From: Flavobacterium sp. N502540
GTDB lineage: Bacteria > Bacteroidota > Bacteroidia > Flavobacteriales > Flavobacteriaceae
Assembly (NCBI RefSeq): GCF_025947365.1
Contig: NZ_CP110012.1
Coordinates: forward strand, 2,232,001 to 2,296,000
Direction: 5' to 3'
DNA length: 64,000 nucleotides
A program made the translations under genes and the position numbers. Under the pieces are notes generated by a model, which was not told the origin of the DNA, did not search any database, and saw only the letters and a list, made by a program, of their open reading frames with translations. Of the stretch, positions 33,007 to 42,685 are shown one piece after another (the stretch's first letter is position 1; every line of letters starts with the position of its first letter).

Positions 33007-35763
33007 TTATTCTTCAGTATCTTTTGTTTCTTCTAAATTTTGAGATTTTCTTCCCACTTTTATTTTTGGATTATCCTGAGTTCCGGTAATGGTTAACGGA
33101 ATTCCAAAAATTCCTAACGGCGGAAGACCCAGACGCATTTTCAGGTTTAGTTTTCCGTCCAGACTTGTGGTACCTTCGATTCTTGGACGGAAGCCTGCAA
33201 ACTTAAACTTAAAGCGTTCTACCGTCATGATGTTGTTTTTGATGGTAGTTTTAATGTCCACCTTCGACAGATCCGGATTTTTGATCGACTCTGTATTGGT
33301 TTGTTTGCTTACTGCGCTAAACATTTTCAATCCGCGAACTTTTACATCTTTTATCGAAAGTGTTCCTCCGCCTGCAAGCGATGGATAAACCGGTTCCATT
33401 TTACTGTTTAAACGGCCTTTTAATTGGTAGTCTAAAGAAACAATTCCTTGTGCTTTTTCGGCAGCGCTTGCCATTTTTCTAAAAACTTCAATTTCGTTGT
33501 AGGCTTTTTTGATGTCAAAGTCAGAGGCTTTAATCGCATAGTCAAAATTGGCTTTTTTAGGAGTTATTGCCTGATAATTAGCATTCATGCTAACATCGCA
33601 GCCAATTAGATTGAAACCGGTATTCTGCATGTTCAGTTTGCCTTTGTTCATGCTTAGATTTCCAACAGCATTTAAAAGATTCAATTTGTCAAAATTTACT
33701 TTTTGAGCGTTGGCTGTAAACTGCAGATTCAAATTGGCCGGAATAATAATTACACCGGTTTGAGCTGGCTGAGCCTGAGGCTTGGTCTCTGTTGTGGTTG
33801 CTGTAGCAGCAGTATTTGTTGTAGTACTCGACATAAATTCGTCCACATTGATATATCGTGAAGTCGATTTAAATGAGCCTTTTAAAACACCGGTATTGGT
33901 AGTAGCATAATTGAAAACGTTCTGCAGGTAACCATTTAACCTGAAGTCAGATTGACCGTAGGCTGCCAAAAAGTTATTGAAGGACATTTTATCCTGATTG
34001 ATTTTGAAAATACCTTCTTTGATGATGAATTTCTTCGGAAGATATTCAGAAGTTATTCCAATATTTCTAAGTTCAAGTGTTCCTTTGTTGTACAGCTTAC
34101 GATAATTTCCTTTCTCGGCATCGCTTTGTTTTCCTTTTAAAACCAAATCGGCTTTTACGAAACCGTCCAGGTCAAGTCCTTGCTGAGAGAAAACTTTGTA
34201 GATTTTGTTCACGTCCAGTTCTCCTTTGGCTTTGATGTTGTAAGCCAAATCATTAAAATTGCTAAGATCGGCTTCTACAAAAACAGGTTTTCCTTCAAAA
34301 GTAAACTGAGCAGGTTTTAGGTTTATTTTTAAATCACCAAAAGTCCCTTTAGGGTTCTCAATCTTAGATTTGATGGTGATGTCTGTGATCGGATTTGGGT
34401 AATAAGGTGTTTTTAGGTAACCGTTTACCAAGTCAATAGTTCCGTTGGTAACGGGAAGAAGTTTGTTTTTTAAGTCAAATTTCCCATTAGCTTTTACGTC
34501 TCCTGCCAGATTTCCTTTTAAAACGATATTCGGAATTCCAAGTGCCTGCATTAATTTTCCAAGATCAATTTTGGCCTTAAAATCAGCATTAATATCCGGA
34601 GTGTTTATGCCTTTGACGTAGAATTTTGATTTCAGATAGTCCTGCTTGATGTTTAAAGACAGATTTTTGGCATCAACAATTAGCAGATCCGGATTTAAAG
34701 ACGGAACTTTTGTTTTGATTTCTAAATTTAAATTGGAAACCGGAAAAGCACTTTTGTTATAATTGACAAATCCGCTGTCTATTTTTACATCCAGATTAAG
34801 ATCCGGTGCAATGTTCTGTGCGGCAATATAGTCTCCTTTTAAAGTTAAAAGCAGGTTGGTATTCCCTTTTAATTCTGTTTTCGACAGCCAGGTAATGTAT
34901 TTTGGAGGGAAGGCGGTAAAAACATCGTGTAAATCACTGTTGTCTGATTTGATCACAAAATCCATATTATAGCCGTCTTTCAGGAAGTCGAATTTCCCTA
35001 TAAAGTCGACCACAAGATCATTTATTTTAAGGTTATTCTGTTGGAAATAAAAAGACAGGGAGTTGACGTTGACTTTTGTAATCAGATCAGCGTTCACTTT
35101 TTTATTCATTAAATAAGGTTCATTTTCATAAACAATATTCAATTTTTCAATTTTTGCTTTCGAATACAAATCGAAAACGGCTTTGTTCAAATCTCCTTTT
35201 CCTAAATAATCAAATCCGAACGCATCAAAATGGATTTTGGTTGATTTGTCATCGTAAACAATTTTACTGTTTAAGATTTCAATTCGTTCCAGTTTTAAAG
35301 CGGTTTCAGTACTGTCTTTAGGAGTTTCAGTCTGAGAATTCGACTTGTAAATATTGTAATTGGCTTCTCCTTCTTCATTTACTTTTACATTGATAAAGGA
35401 ATCTGACAAATAAATCTGATCGATTTTTACCTCTTTGCTGAAAACCAGACTGGCTACATTGATACCAAAAGAAACTTCTTTTGCAGTGATGAATTTTTCT
35501 TTTGTATAAGGAGCTGATCCGTTAAGGTGTAAATCGCTTAAGGTTAAAGTAAGCGAGGGGAAATGTTGAAAAAACGAAACCGAAACATCAGAATAATTCA
35601 ATTCTGCACTCAGCTTTTCGTTAGCGGTTTTTTTAATTTGTTCCTTGATTTGATCTTCAAAAATAATGGGAGTAAGGAATAGTAGTCCTATAATGACAAC
35701 AAAGGTAATCCCAAGGTATTTGGCCGTTTTTAGTAAAATGGTCTTTATTTTATTTGTAGACAT
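33007..35763 (-). CDS. AsmA-like envelope protein
   Basis: A 918-residue protein with an N-terminal membrane helix (about residues 15-33, GITFVVIIGLLFLTPIIF) and a long beta-rich body of the AsmA/DUF748 type. An AsmA start (ANEKLSAELNYSDVSVSFFQHFPSLTLTL, about 45-73) and the C-terminal AsmA domain (GGGTLSIKDVKVRGLKMF, then GTTSLDGKLNLKMRLGLPPL) are visible. Relatives are thought to build lipid-transfer bridges or affect outer-membrane assembly. A Thr/Ala/Gln/Pro-rich linker lies near residue 650. Single gene, minus strand. Confidence 0.85.
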   Translation of the reverse strand: MSTNKIKTILLKTAKYLGITFVVIIGLLFLTPIIFEDQIKEQIKKTANEKLSAELNYSDVSVSFFQHFPSLTLTLSDLHLNGSAPYTKEKFITAKEVSFGINVASLVFSKEVKIDQIYLSDSFINVKVNEEGEANYNIYKSNSQTETPKDSTETALKLERIEILNSKIVYDDKSTKIHFDAFGFDYLGKGDLNKAVFDLYSKAKIEKLNIVYENEPYLMNKKVNADLITKVNVNSLSFYFQQNNLKINDLVVDFIGKFDFLKDGYNMDFVIKSDNSDLHDVFTAFPPKYITWLSKTELKGNTNLLLTLKGDYIAAQNIAPDLNLDVKIDSGFVNYNKSAFPVSNLNLEIKTKVPSLNPDLLIVDAKNLSLNIKQDYLKSKFYVKGINTPDINADFKAKIDLGKLMQALGIPNIVLKGNLAGDVKANGKFDLKNKLLPVTNGTIDLVNGYLKTPYYPNPITDITIKSKIENPKGTFGDLKINLKPAQFTFEGKPVFVEADLSNFNDLAYNIKAKGELDVNKIYKVFSQQGLDLDGFVKADLVLKGKQSDAEKGNYRKLYNKGTLELRNIGITSEYLPKKFIIKEGIFKINQDKMSFNNFLAAYGQSDFRLNGYLQNVFNYATTNTGVLKGSFKSTSRYINVDEFMSSTTTNTAATATTTETKPQAQPAQTGVIIIPANLNLQFTANAQKVNFDKLNLLNAVGNLSMNKGKLNMQNTGFNLIGCDVSMNANYQAITPKKANFDYAIKASDFDIKKAYNEIEVFRKMASAAEKAQGIVSLDYQLKGRLNSKMEPVYPSLAGGGTLSIKDVKVRGLKMFSAVSKQTNTESIKNPDLSKVDIKTTIKNNIMTVERFKFKFAGFRPRIEGTTSLDGKLNLKMRLGLPPLGIFGIPLTITGTQDNPKIKVGRKSQNLEETKDTEE

Positions 35764-35815
35764 AACAAGTTGTGGTATTTATAGGTAAAAAATGAAAATC
35801 GAGTTTAAAAGAATA

Positions 35816-36397
35816 TTATCCGTGTACGGTTTCACTTTTTCCGTAGTTGGTAATAATTGAACCTTCAAATTCAATCCATTCTTTCCAGCGTTTATCAATA
35901 TCGATATTGTCGGTATATTTTCGTGCAAAACCTAAAAATGTGGTATAATGACCGGCTTCTGAAATCATTAAGTCACGATAGAATTTAGCCAGTTCTTCGT
36001 CTTTTATGTTTTCAGAAAGTACTTTAAAACGCTCACAGCTTCTGGCTTCTATCATAGCCGAAAACAACAGGCGGTCGCAAAGAGCGTCTCTGCGGCTTCC
36101 GTCTTTTTTCATAAATTTAAAAAGCTCATTTACATAGTGATCTTTTCGTTCACGCCCTAAGGTTAAGCCTCTTTTTTTGATAATATCATGCACCATTTGT
36201 AAGTGCTCGAGCTCTTCTCTGGCGATTACAAGCATTTCGGTAACCAATTCTTCCAGTTCAGAATTGTAAGTCACTAAGCTGATGGCATTTGAAGCTGCTT
36301 TTTGCTCGCACCACGCATGATCCGTCAAAATCTCTTCGATATTTGATTCTACTATATTTACCCAGCGTGGGTCTGTGGCTAATTTTAATCCTAACAT
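35816..36397 (-). CDS. miaE: tRNA-(ms2io6A37)-hydroxylase family protein (MiaE-like)
   Basis: A 193-residue ferritin-like di-iron protein. Glutamates and histidines expected for the iron site appear in the helices ISLVTYNSELEELVTEMLVIAREELEHLQMV (about 40-70) and EARSCERFKVLS with EAGHYTTF (about 117-155). MiaE hydroxylates the isopentenyl side chain of modified A37 in tRNA. Family membership is clear; whether this one hydroxylates tRNA in this organism is inferred. Confidence 0.85.
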   Translation of the reverse strand: MLGLKLATDPRWVNIVESNIEEILTDHAWCEQKAASNAISLVTYNSELEELVTEMLVIAREELEHLQMVHDIIKKRGLTLGRERKDHYVNELFKFMKKDGSRRDALCDRLLFSAMIEARSCERFKVLSENIKDEELAKFYRDLMISEAGHYTTFLGFARKYTDNIDIDKRWKEWIEFEGSIITNYGKSETVHG

Positions 36398-36512
36398 AAT
36401 TGATTCCGAAATTTGTATTCTGCAAAATTACTCATTTTTATGACCAAAAAACAGGAAATACGATGTGAATACGCTCAAAAAAGCATTATTTTGTAGCTTG
36501 AATGGAATGTAA

Positions 36513-37754
36513 ATGAATCAAGTGAAAAAACTTTTAATTATCGGTTCCGTTTGGCCCGAGCCAAATTCGTCTGCTGCCGGAGGAAGAATGATGCAGTTAA
36601 TTTCTATTTTTAAACAGAATGAATTTGACATCACATTCGTTAGTGCGGCATTAGACAGCGATTTTATGGTTGATTTGTCTGAGTATGGAGTAGCGAAAAA
36701 AAGCATTGAGCTCAATTCGGCCAGTTTTGATGATTTTGTAAAGGAACTAAATCCACAAGTTGTTCTTTTTGATCGTTTTATGATTGAGGAACAGTTTGGA
36801 TGGCGAGTGTCAGAAAACTGTCCTGAAGCGATTCGGATTCTCGATACCGAAGATTTGCATTGTTTACGCGCTGCCAGACAAAAAGCTTTTAAAGAAAATC
36901 GAAAGTTTGAAGTGGCAGATCTTTTTTCTGAAGAAGTAGCAAAACGAGAAATTGCGAGTATTTTAAGATGTGATTTGTCTTTGATTATTTCGACGTTTGA
37001 AATGGATGTTCTAAAAGACAAGTTCAGAATCAGTGCCGATTTGCTTTTGTATCTTCCTTTTTTGACAGATTCGATGTCTGAAGATGATCTTTTGAAACTA
37101 CCATCATTTGAAGAAAGGAATAAGTTTGTTTTTATTGGGAATTTCTTTCATGAGCCCAATTGGAATACGGTTCAGTATTTAAGAGAAGTAATTTGGCCTT
37201 TGATCAAAAAAGATTTTCCTACAGCTGTTTTGGAAATTTACGGCGCTTATCCGTCACAAAAGGTATTGCAGATCCATCAGCCTAAGAATGGATTTTATAT
37301 CATGGGAAGGGCAGTGGATGCTGTCGAAATCGTCAAAAATGCGAGAGTTGTACTGGCGCCAATTCGTTTTGGAGCAGGTTTAAAAGGGAAATTGTTAGAA
37401 GCTATGCAATGCGGAACTCCAAGTGTGACCACTGCAATTGGTTCTGAAGCGATGCATGCTAATTTGCCCTGGAATGGTTTTATAGAAGATGATGCAGCTG
37501 AATTTGCTATAAAAGCGATTAAACTTTATCAGGATGAGAATCTTTGGAAGGAAGCTCAGAAAAAGGGAATTGCAATTATCAACGAGTGTTACTTGAAAGA
37601 CAGGTATTCGGATGGATTCATGTCTGTGGTAAATTCATTGCTAATGGATTCTACAAGTCATCGTCTGCATAATTTTATGGGTAGTTTATTGCAGCATCAT
37701 GCTTATAAAAGTACGATGTACATGTCAAAGTGGATTGAAGCGAAGAATAAGTAA
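36513..37754 (+). CDS. Glycosyltransferase (GT4-like)
   Basis: A 413-residue cytoplasmic GT-B-type protein. The N-terminal Rossmann half starts KKLLIIGSVWPEPNSSAAGGRMMQL. The C-terminal half has VFIGNFFHEPNWNTVQYLRE and the nucleotide-sugar site region APIRFGAGLKGKLLEAMQCGTPSVTT (about 280-306), including a conserved E near KLLEAMQ. Donor and acceptor are unknown. It has no glycan-gene neighbours, so it may modify a protein or a local glycan. Start ATG at 36513. Confidence 0.82.
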   Translation: MNQVKKLLIIGSVWPEPNSSAAGGRMMQLISIFKQNEFDITFVSAALDSDFMVDLSEYGVAKKSIELNSASFDDFVKELNPQVVLFDRFMIEEQFGWRVSENCPEAIRILDTEDLHCLRAARQKAFKENRKFEVADLFSEEVAKREIASILRCDLSLIISTFEMDVLKDKFRISADLLLYLPFLTDSMSEDDLLKLPSFEERNKFVFIGNFFHEPNWNTVQYLREVIWPLIKKDFPTAVLEIYGAYPSQKVLQIHQPKNGFYIMGRAVDAVEIVKNARVVLAPIRFGAGLKGKLLEAMQCGTPSVTTAIGSEAMHANLPWNGFIEDDAAEFAIKAIKLYQDENLWKEAQKKGIAIINECYLKDRYSDGFMSVVNSLLMDSTSHRLHNFMGSLLQHHAYKSTMYMSKWIEAKNK

Positions 37755-37756
37755 GT

Positions 37757-37842
37757 ATTCAGTTGGCAGTTTTCAGTCCCAGTTACTGTAAACTGAGACT
37801 GAGAACTGAAAACTGCGACTGCAAACTGAATACTGAATACTA
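37757..37842. repeat. Hairpin built from ~7-bp AACTGA repeats
   Basis: Short repeats of CAGTTnn on the left (from 37759) and AACTGAn on the right give an imperfect long stem: AGTATTCAGTT can pair with AACTGAATACT and CAGTTTTCAGT with ACTGAAAACTG. It lies between the convergent glycosyltransferase and M1 peptidase genes and could act as a terminator. Confidence 0.65.
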
Positions 37843-39687
37843 TTTCAAAATGCCTTCAACAGCCTGAATAGTTGTCGCATGGTAACCTGATTTTGCTTTT
37901 TCGAAAATCTGTTTAGCCCACACTTTTCCTTCAGGAGTTTTAACCATTTCTTTGTATAACATCATTACAGATCCGGTTCGGCTTATTCCAATTAGAAATT
38001 GCTCAATAGCAGGATTGGCTGTTTTGTATTGATGTTCAATGGCCTGAACAAACCACTGACGTTTGATAATGAAATTACCACCTTTTGTAAAGTTGAATTC
38101 TTTGTCAATAGCTTCCATCTCTTTTACTGTAATATCAGTTGGAAGATGATCTATAAAATGCTGTTTTTCGGCAGTTGTTGTAATTTTTTTACTTAGGCCT
38201 GTTACGCCTGTCTCTCTCCATGTTTTTTGGATTTTATCAATCGCATCAAAATCAGGAGAACTTACCGGAAGGATGTTTGACGGAATTCCCGGTTTGTAAA
38301 TCCATTCGTCTAGTTTTATTTTATCTGCCAGCGCTTTGTCGTCTTTAATAAGATTTTCTTTAATGTATTTTACGAAGTCTTCCGTTGTGATCGATTGGAA
38401 AGCATGTGAGTCGAAATAATTTTTAATAAATGGATCGAATTTTTCACGACCAACAGCATTCTCGATAACTCTTAAAAATGCATACCCTTTTACGTATGGT
38501 ATTTGACTGATTCCATCATCAGGATTTCTTCCGGTAAGACTAACTTTTAATCTTGTGTCCGGATTGGTGTCTCCGTATTCAGCTACATTATCGACTAATT
38601 CTTTGTTTGTGATAACGTTTTGCATTTCAAATTCTTTCTTTCCAAAGATGGCTTCTCCAATTCTGTGTTCTACGTAAGTCGTAAATCCTTCGTTTAACCA
38701 AATATCATCCCAGGTGGCATTAGTTACTAAATTTCCGCTCCAGCTGTGTCCTAATTCATGTGCTAAAAGACTTGTTAGAGAGCGGTCTCCGGCAATAACG
38801 CCCGGAGTAAGGAAAGTTAAGTTTGGGTTTTCCATTCCGCCATAAGGAAAGCTTGGAGGTAAAACCAGTACGTCGTAACGTCCCCAACGGTATGGTCCGT
38901 ATAGTTTTTCGGCAGCACCAACCATGTTGCCTAATTCGGCAAATTCCCACGCTGCTTTTTTTAGCAAAGAAGGTTCTGCGTAAACTCCGGTTCTTTTGTC
39001 GATAGATTGAAATTCAAGATCTCCAACAGCGATAGCCATTAGATAAGAAGGAATTGCTTTGTCTTGTTTGAAGGTGTAAACTCCGGTGTCATTTTTCTTT
39101 TGCGGATTAACAGCGCTCATTAAGGCTATTAAATCTTTAGGAACCGTAACTTTTGCATTGTACGTAAAACGAACGCTCGGTGAGTCCTGACATGGGATCC
39201 AGGTACGGGACCAAACACTTTCGCCCTGAGAGAAAAGAAATGGTTTCTTTTTGTCTGCCGTTTGCTCCGGAGTTAGCCATTGTAGCGCCACAGCGTTTTT
39301 AGTAGTGCTGTAGTAAATGTTAACTTTAGTAGTGTTGGGTTCGATGGTAATGTGAAGTGGTTTTCCGTGAAATTCTACGTCGGTGCCAAGTTTGAATTTC
39401 GTTTCTTTTTCTTCGTCTCCTAAGGTTACTTTAGTAATGTTAAGGGTGTTTTCGTCGAAGATAATTTCGTTTCCTTTACTGATGTTGTCAATTTGCCAGG
39501 AAGCTTTTCCGGTGATGGTTTGGGTGTTGAAATCGACTTTAATGTCAAGATCGAGGTGTTTAACGACGGCGAGTTCAGGTTTAGAATAGCTGTGTTCGTC
39601 AATGACAGCTGTTTTTTTTTCAGTTTGTTCTTTCTTCTGGCAGGCGAGAGCTGCTAAGAATAAAGCTACAAGAGTTATTTTTTTCAT
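37840..39687 (-). CDS. M1 family aminopeptidase lipoprotein
   Basis: A 615-residue zinc aminopeptidase with a lipoprotein signal (Cys16 in LAALAC). The substrate-binding motif GGMEN and the zinc motif H310-ELG-H314 with the downstream NEGF (WLNEGFTTYVEH) are intact. The C-terminal helical domain resembles leukotriene-A4-hydrolase-type M1 enzymes. It removes N-terminal residues from peptides at the envelope. Single gene. Confidence 0.93.
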   Translation of the reverse strand: MKKITLVALFLAALACQKKEQTEKKTAVIDEHSYSKPELAVVKHLDLDIKVDFNTQTITGKASWQIDNISKGNEIIFDENTLNITKVTLGDEEKETKFKLGTDVEFHGKPLHITIEPNTTKVNIYYSTTKNAVALQWLTPEQTADKKKPFLFSQGESVWSRTWIPCQDSPSVRFTYNAKVTVPKDLIALMSAVNPQKKNDTGVYTFKQDKAIPSYLMAIAVGDLEFQSIDKRTGVYAEPSLLKKAAWEFAELGNMVGAAEKLYGPYRWGRYDVLVLPPSFPYGGMENPNLTFLTPGVIAGDRSLTSLLAHELGHSWSGNLVTNATWDDIWLNEGFTTYVEHRIGEAIFGKKEFEMQNVITNKELVDNVAEYGDTNPDTRLKVSLTGRNPDDGISQIPYVKGYAFLRVIENAVGREKFDPFIKNYFDSHAFQSITTEDFVKYIKENLIKDDKALADKIKLDEWIYKPGIPSNILPVSSPDFDAIDKIQKTWRETGVTGLSKKITTTAEKQHFIDHLPTDITVKEMEAIDKEFNFTKGGNFIIKRQWFVQAIEHQYKTANPAIEQFLIGISRTGSVMMLYKEMVKTPEGKVWAKQIFEKAKSGYHATTIQAVEGILK

Positions 39688-39725
39688 TTTTATATGTTTT
39701 GGATTTGAGGATGAAAATTAAACAA

Positions 39726-39761
39726 AAAATCCCGTCCCGAAAAACTTCGGGACGGGATTTT
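39726..39761 (-). terminator. Terminator of the pdhA-pdhC transcript
   Basis: A 15-bp stem, AAAATCCCGTCCCGA (39726-39740) with TCGGGACGGGATTTT (39747-39761), with T on the minus-strand side, beyond the pdhC stop and a tandem repeat. Confidence 0.85.
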
Positions 39762-39774
39762 ATTATAGGGGGTC

Positions 39775-39863
39775 TTCGACTTCGCTCAGACGGACATTCG
39801 ACTTCGCTCAGATAGACATTCGGCTTTGCTTAGTCATTTTATATAACTTCGCTCAGACGAACA
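39775..39863. repeat. 22-bp tandem repeat of the TTCGACTTCGCTCAG core
   Basis: Units at 39775-39796, 39797-39818 and 39819-39840 are each 22 bases; the first two differ at two positions, the third is degenerate, and a fourth partial unit follows with ACTTCGCTCAGACGAACA. The core is the same as in the 25.3-kb cluster, but the spacing differs (22 versus 26). Confidence 0.8.
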
Positions 39864-39874
39864 TGGCATAGAAA

Positions 39875-41524
39875 TTATGCTAACATGGTCACCGGGCTTT
39901 CGATGTATTGTTTTAATGTTTGTAAAAACTGAGCTCCGGTTGCACCGTCGATTGTTCTGTGGTCACATGCTAATGAAAGCATCATGGTGTTTCCAACTAC
40001 AATCTGACCATTTTTTACTACCGGTTTTTCTACAATTGCTCCTACAGAAAGGATTGCAGAGTTTGGTTGGTTGATGATTGAATTGAATTCAGTAATACCA
40101 AACATTCCAAGGTTAGAAACGGTAAAGGTGCTTCCTTCCATTTCCTGTGGACCCAGTTTTTTGTTTTTCGCTCTTCCGGCAAGATCTCTTACGCTTGCAC
40201 CAATTTGAGATAAACTCATAGCGTCTGTAAATTTCAATACAGGAACTACTAATCCGTCTTCAACCGCTACAGCAACACCAATGTTTACGTGGTGGTTGAT
40301 GATGATTGCATCTTCTTTCCACTGAGAGTTGATTTTTGGATGTTTTTTCAAGGCTAAAGCACAAGCTTTAATTACCATATCGTTAAAAGATACTTTTGTA
40401 TCCGGAACTGTATTGATTGTTGCTCTTGCGCCCATAGCTTCGTCCATGCTTACTTCAATCACTAAGTTGTAGTGAGGTGCTGTAAATAAAGATTCTGCCA
40501 AACGTTTTGCGATAATTTTACGCATTTGAGAGTTTTTAATCTCTTCTGTGAAAACTTCTCCGGCAGGAACAAATACTTTTGGTGCAGCAGGTGCAGCTTC
40601 TTGTGGTTTAGCAGCAGAAGTTGTAGTTGCAGCAACCGCAGCAGGTGTTTGTGCAGCAGGAGTAAAGTTCTCGATATCGCTTTTCACGATACGTCCGTTT
40701 TCTCCTGAACCTTTAACCTGATTTAATGAAATTCCTTTATCAGAAGCGATTTTCTTCGCTAATGGCGAAGCTAGAATTCTTCCTCCGTTTGAAGTTTCGG
40801 CTACTGTTTCTGTTGCTTTTTCAGCAGCAGGAGCAGCTTTAGTTTCTTCAGTTGCAGGAGCGCTTACAGCACCTCCGGCAGTATAGTTTGCAGAAATTCC
40901 CGAAACATCAGTTCCGGCAGGTCCGATGATAGCTAATAAACTATCAACAGGAGCTGTATTTCCTTCCTGAATTCCAATATATAATAAGGTACCGGCATTG
41001 AAAGACTCAAACTCCATAGTAGCTTTGTCTGTTTCAATTTCTGCTAAGATATCTCCTTCAGCAACAGTATCACCTACTTTTTTCAACCAGGTAGCTACTG
41101 TTCCTTCAGTCATCGTGTCGCTCAAACGTGGCATAGTAACCACTACAACACCTTTTGGTAATTCAGTGGCTGCTTTTGCAGGAGCAGCAGTTTCTGTTTT
41201 TGTTTCCGCAGCAGGGGCAGCTTCCGCTTTTGGCGCTTCTGCAGCAGGGGCAGCACCACCGGCTAAAAGAGCAGAAATGTCTTCTCCTTCGTTTCCAATG
41301 ATTGCTAATAAAGAGTCAACAGGAGCAGTTTCTCCCGCTGGTATTCCGATATGTAAAAGAGTTCCTTCGTTGAAAGACTCAAATTCCATTGTTGCTTTGT
41401 CTGTTTCAATCTCAGCTAAGATATCTCCTTCGCTAATTTTGTCGCCTACTTTTTTAAGCCAAGTCGCTACCGTTCCTTCCGTCATAGTATCGCTCAAACG
41501 AGGCATTGTAATAATTGTTGCCAT
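39875..41524 (-). CDS. pdhC: Pyruvate dehydrogenase E2, dihydrolipoamide acetyltransferase
   Basis: The acetyl-transfer core of the pyruvate dehydrogenase complex (549 aa). Two lipoyl domains carry lipoylated lysines K43 and K167, each in ETDKATMEFES. Ala/Pro/Glu linkers separate them from a peripheral-subunit-binding domain (about 250-288, ILASPLAKKIASDKGISL). The catalytic domain ends with H522-RTI-D526 in DHRTIDGATGAQF. It starts 4 bases after the pdhA stop. The two near-identical lipoyl modules suggest recent internal duplication. Confidence 0.95.
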   Translation of the reverse strand: MATIITMPRLSDTMTEGTVATWLKKVGDKISEGDILAEIETDKATMEFESFNEGTLLHIGIPAGETAPVDSLLAIIGNEGEDISALLAGGAAPAAEAPKAEAAPAAETKTETAAPAKAATELPKGVVVVTMPRLSDTMTEGTVATWLKKVGDTVAEGDILAEIETDKATMEFESFNAGTLLYIGIQEGNTAPVDSLLAIIGPAGTDVSGISANYTAGGAVSAPATEETKAAPAAEKATETVAETSNGGRILASPLAKKIASDKGISLNQVKGSGENGRIVKSDIENFTPAAQTPAAVAATTTSAAKPQEAAPAAPKVFVPAGEVFTEEIKNSQMRKIIAKRLAESLFTAPHYNLVIEVSMDEAMGARATINTVPDTKVSFNDMVIKACALALKKHPKINSQWKEDAIIINHHVNIGVAVAVEDGLVVPVLKFTDAMSLSQIGASVRDLAGRAKNKKLGPQEMEGSTFTVSNLGMFGITEFNSIINQPNSAILSVGAIVEKPVVKNGQIVVGNTMMLSLACDHRTIDGATGAQFLQTLKQYIESPVTMLA

Positions 41525-41528
41525 TGAT

Positions 41529-42527
41529 TTATAGTTTATGAGGTGTGAATGGATAGTCTTCTTGTGCGTATACTACATCATACAATTGTTGTAATTCAGG
41601 ATATGGAGATTCTTCAGCGAATTTCACACATTCTTCAACCAGGTCTTTTACTCTTTGGTCGATTACTTCAATTTCTTCTTCTGTAGCGTATTTTTGATCC
41701 ATAATTACATCTAAAACCTGAGTAATAGGGTCAATTTTTTTGTATTCTTCTACCTCTTCTTTAGAGCGGTACAATTGTGCGTCAGACATAGAGTGTCCTC
41801 TGTAACGGTACGTTTTCATTTCAAGGAAAGTTGGTCCGTCACCACGACGTGCTCTGTCGATTGCTTCTGTCATTGCTTCAGCAACTTTTACCGGGTTCAT
41901 TCCGTCAACAGGTCCACAAGGCATTTCGTATCCTAATCCAAGTTTCCAGATGTCGGTGTGGTTTGCCGTTCTTTCAACAGAAGTTCCCATCGCATAACCG
42001 TTGTTTTCAACGATAAATACAACCGGTAATTTCCATAACATTGCCATGTTGAAAGCTTCGTGTAAAGAACCTTGTCTCGCAGCTCCATCACCAAAATAGG
42101 TCATAGTAACTCCACCAGTGTTGAAATATTTATCAGCAAAAGCTAAACCAGCTCCTACCGGAATTTGTCCACCTACGATTCCGTGTCCTCCGTAAAAACG
42201 GTGTTCTTTAGAGAAAATGTGCATAGAACCTCCCATACCTTTAGAGGTACCGGTTGCTTTTCCTAAAAGTTCTGCCATTACGTTTCTAGGATCAACTCCC
42301 ATACCAATTGGCTGTACGTGGTTTCTGTAAGCAGTAATCATTTTGTCTTTGGTCAGGTCCATAGCGTGCAAAGCTCCTGCTAATACAGCTTCCTGACCAT
42401 TATATAGGTGTAGAAAACCTCTAACTTTTTGTTGAATGTATAATGCTGCAAGTTTATCTTCAAACTTCCTCCAAAGTAGCATGTCTTCGTACCACTTTAA
42501 ATATACCTCTTTTGTAACTTCTTTCAT
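41529..42527 (-). CDS. pdhA: Pyruvate dehydrogenase E1 component, alpha subunit
   Basis: The ThDP-binding alpha subunit (332 aa) that decarboxylates pyruvate. The ThDP motif GDGAARQGSLHEAFNMA and NNGYAMGTS are visible, as is the phosphorylation-loop region YRYRGHSMSDAQLYR. It precedes pdhC. No E1-beta (pdhB) or E3 gene is in the window, so the complex must be completed from elsewhere. A TATTTTTG box on the minus strand at 42635-42628 and a CCCG/CGGG hairpin lie upstream, suggesting a leader of about 90 bases. Confidence 0.94.
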   Translation of the reverse strand: MKEVTKEVYLKWYEDMLLWRKFEDKLAALYIQQKVRGFLHLYNGQEAVLAGALHAMDLTKDKMITAYRNHVQPIGMGVDPRNVMAELLGKATGTSKGMGGSMHIFSKEHRFYGGHGIVGGQIPVGAGLAFADKYFNTGGVTMTYFGDGAARQGSLHEAFNMAMLWKLPVVFIVENNGYAMGTSVERTANHTDIWKLGLGYEMPCGPVDGMNPVKVAEAMTEAIDRARRGDGPTFLEMKTYRYRGHSMSDAQLYRSKEEVEEYKKIDPITQVLDVIMDQKYATEEEIEVIDQRVKDLVEECVKFAEESPYPELQQLYDVVYAQEDYPFTPHKL

Positions 42528-42685
42528 CTGAATTCTTTCTTTTGCTAAAGTTTATTTGTGTTATCAATTGTTGCCTGTAACGCAAAATAGTTTCCTCCCA
42601 CAAATTTGCGCCCGAAAGGTCGGGATGCAAAAATAAGACATTCCTAGTAAGAAGTAAAATTTAAAAGCTACTTTTTGGCTTTTTT

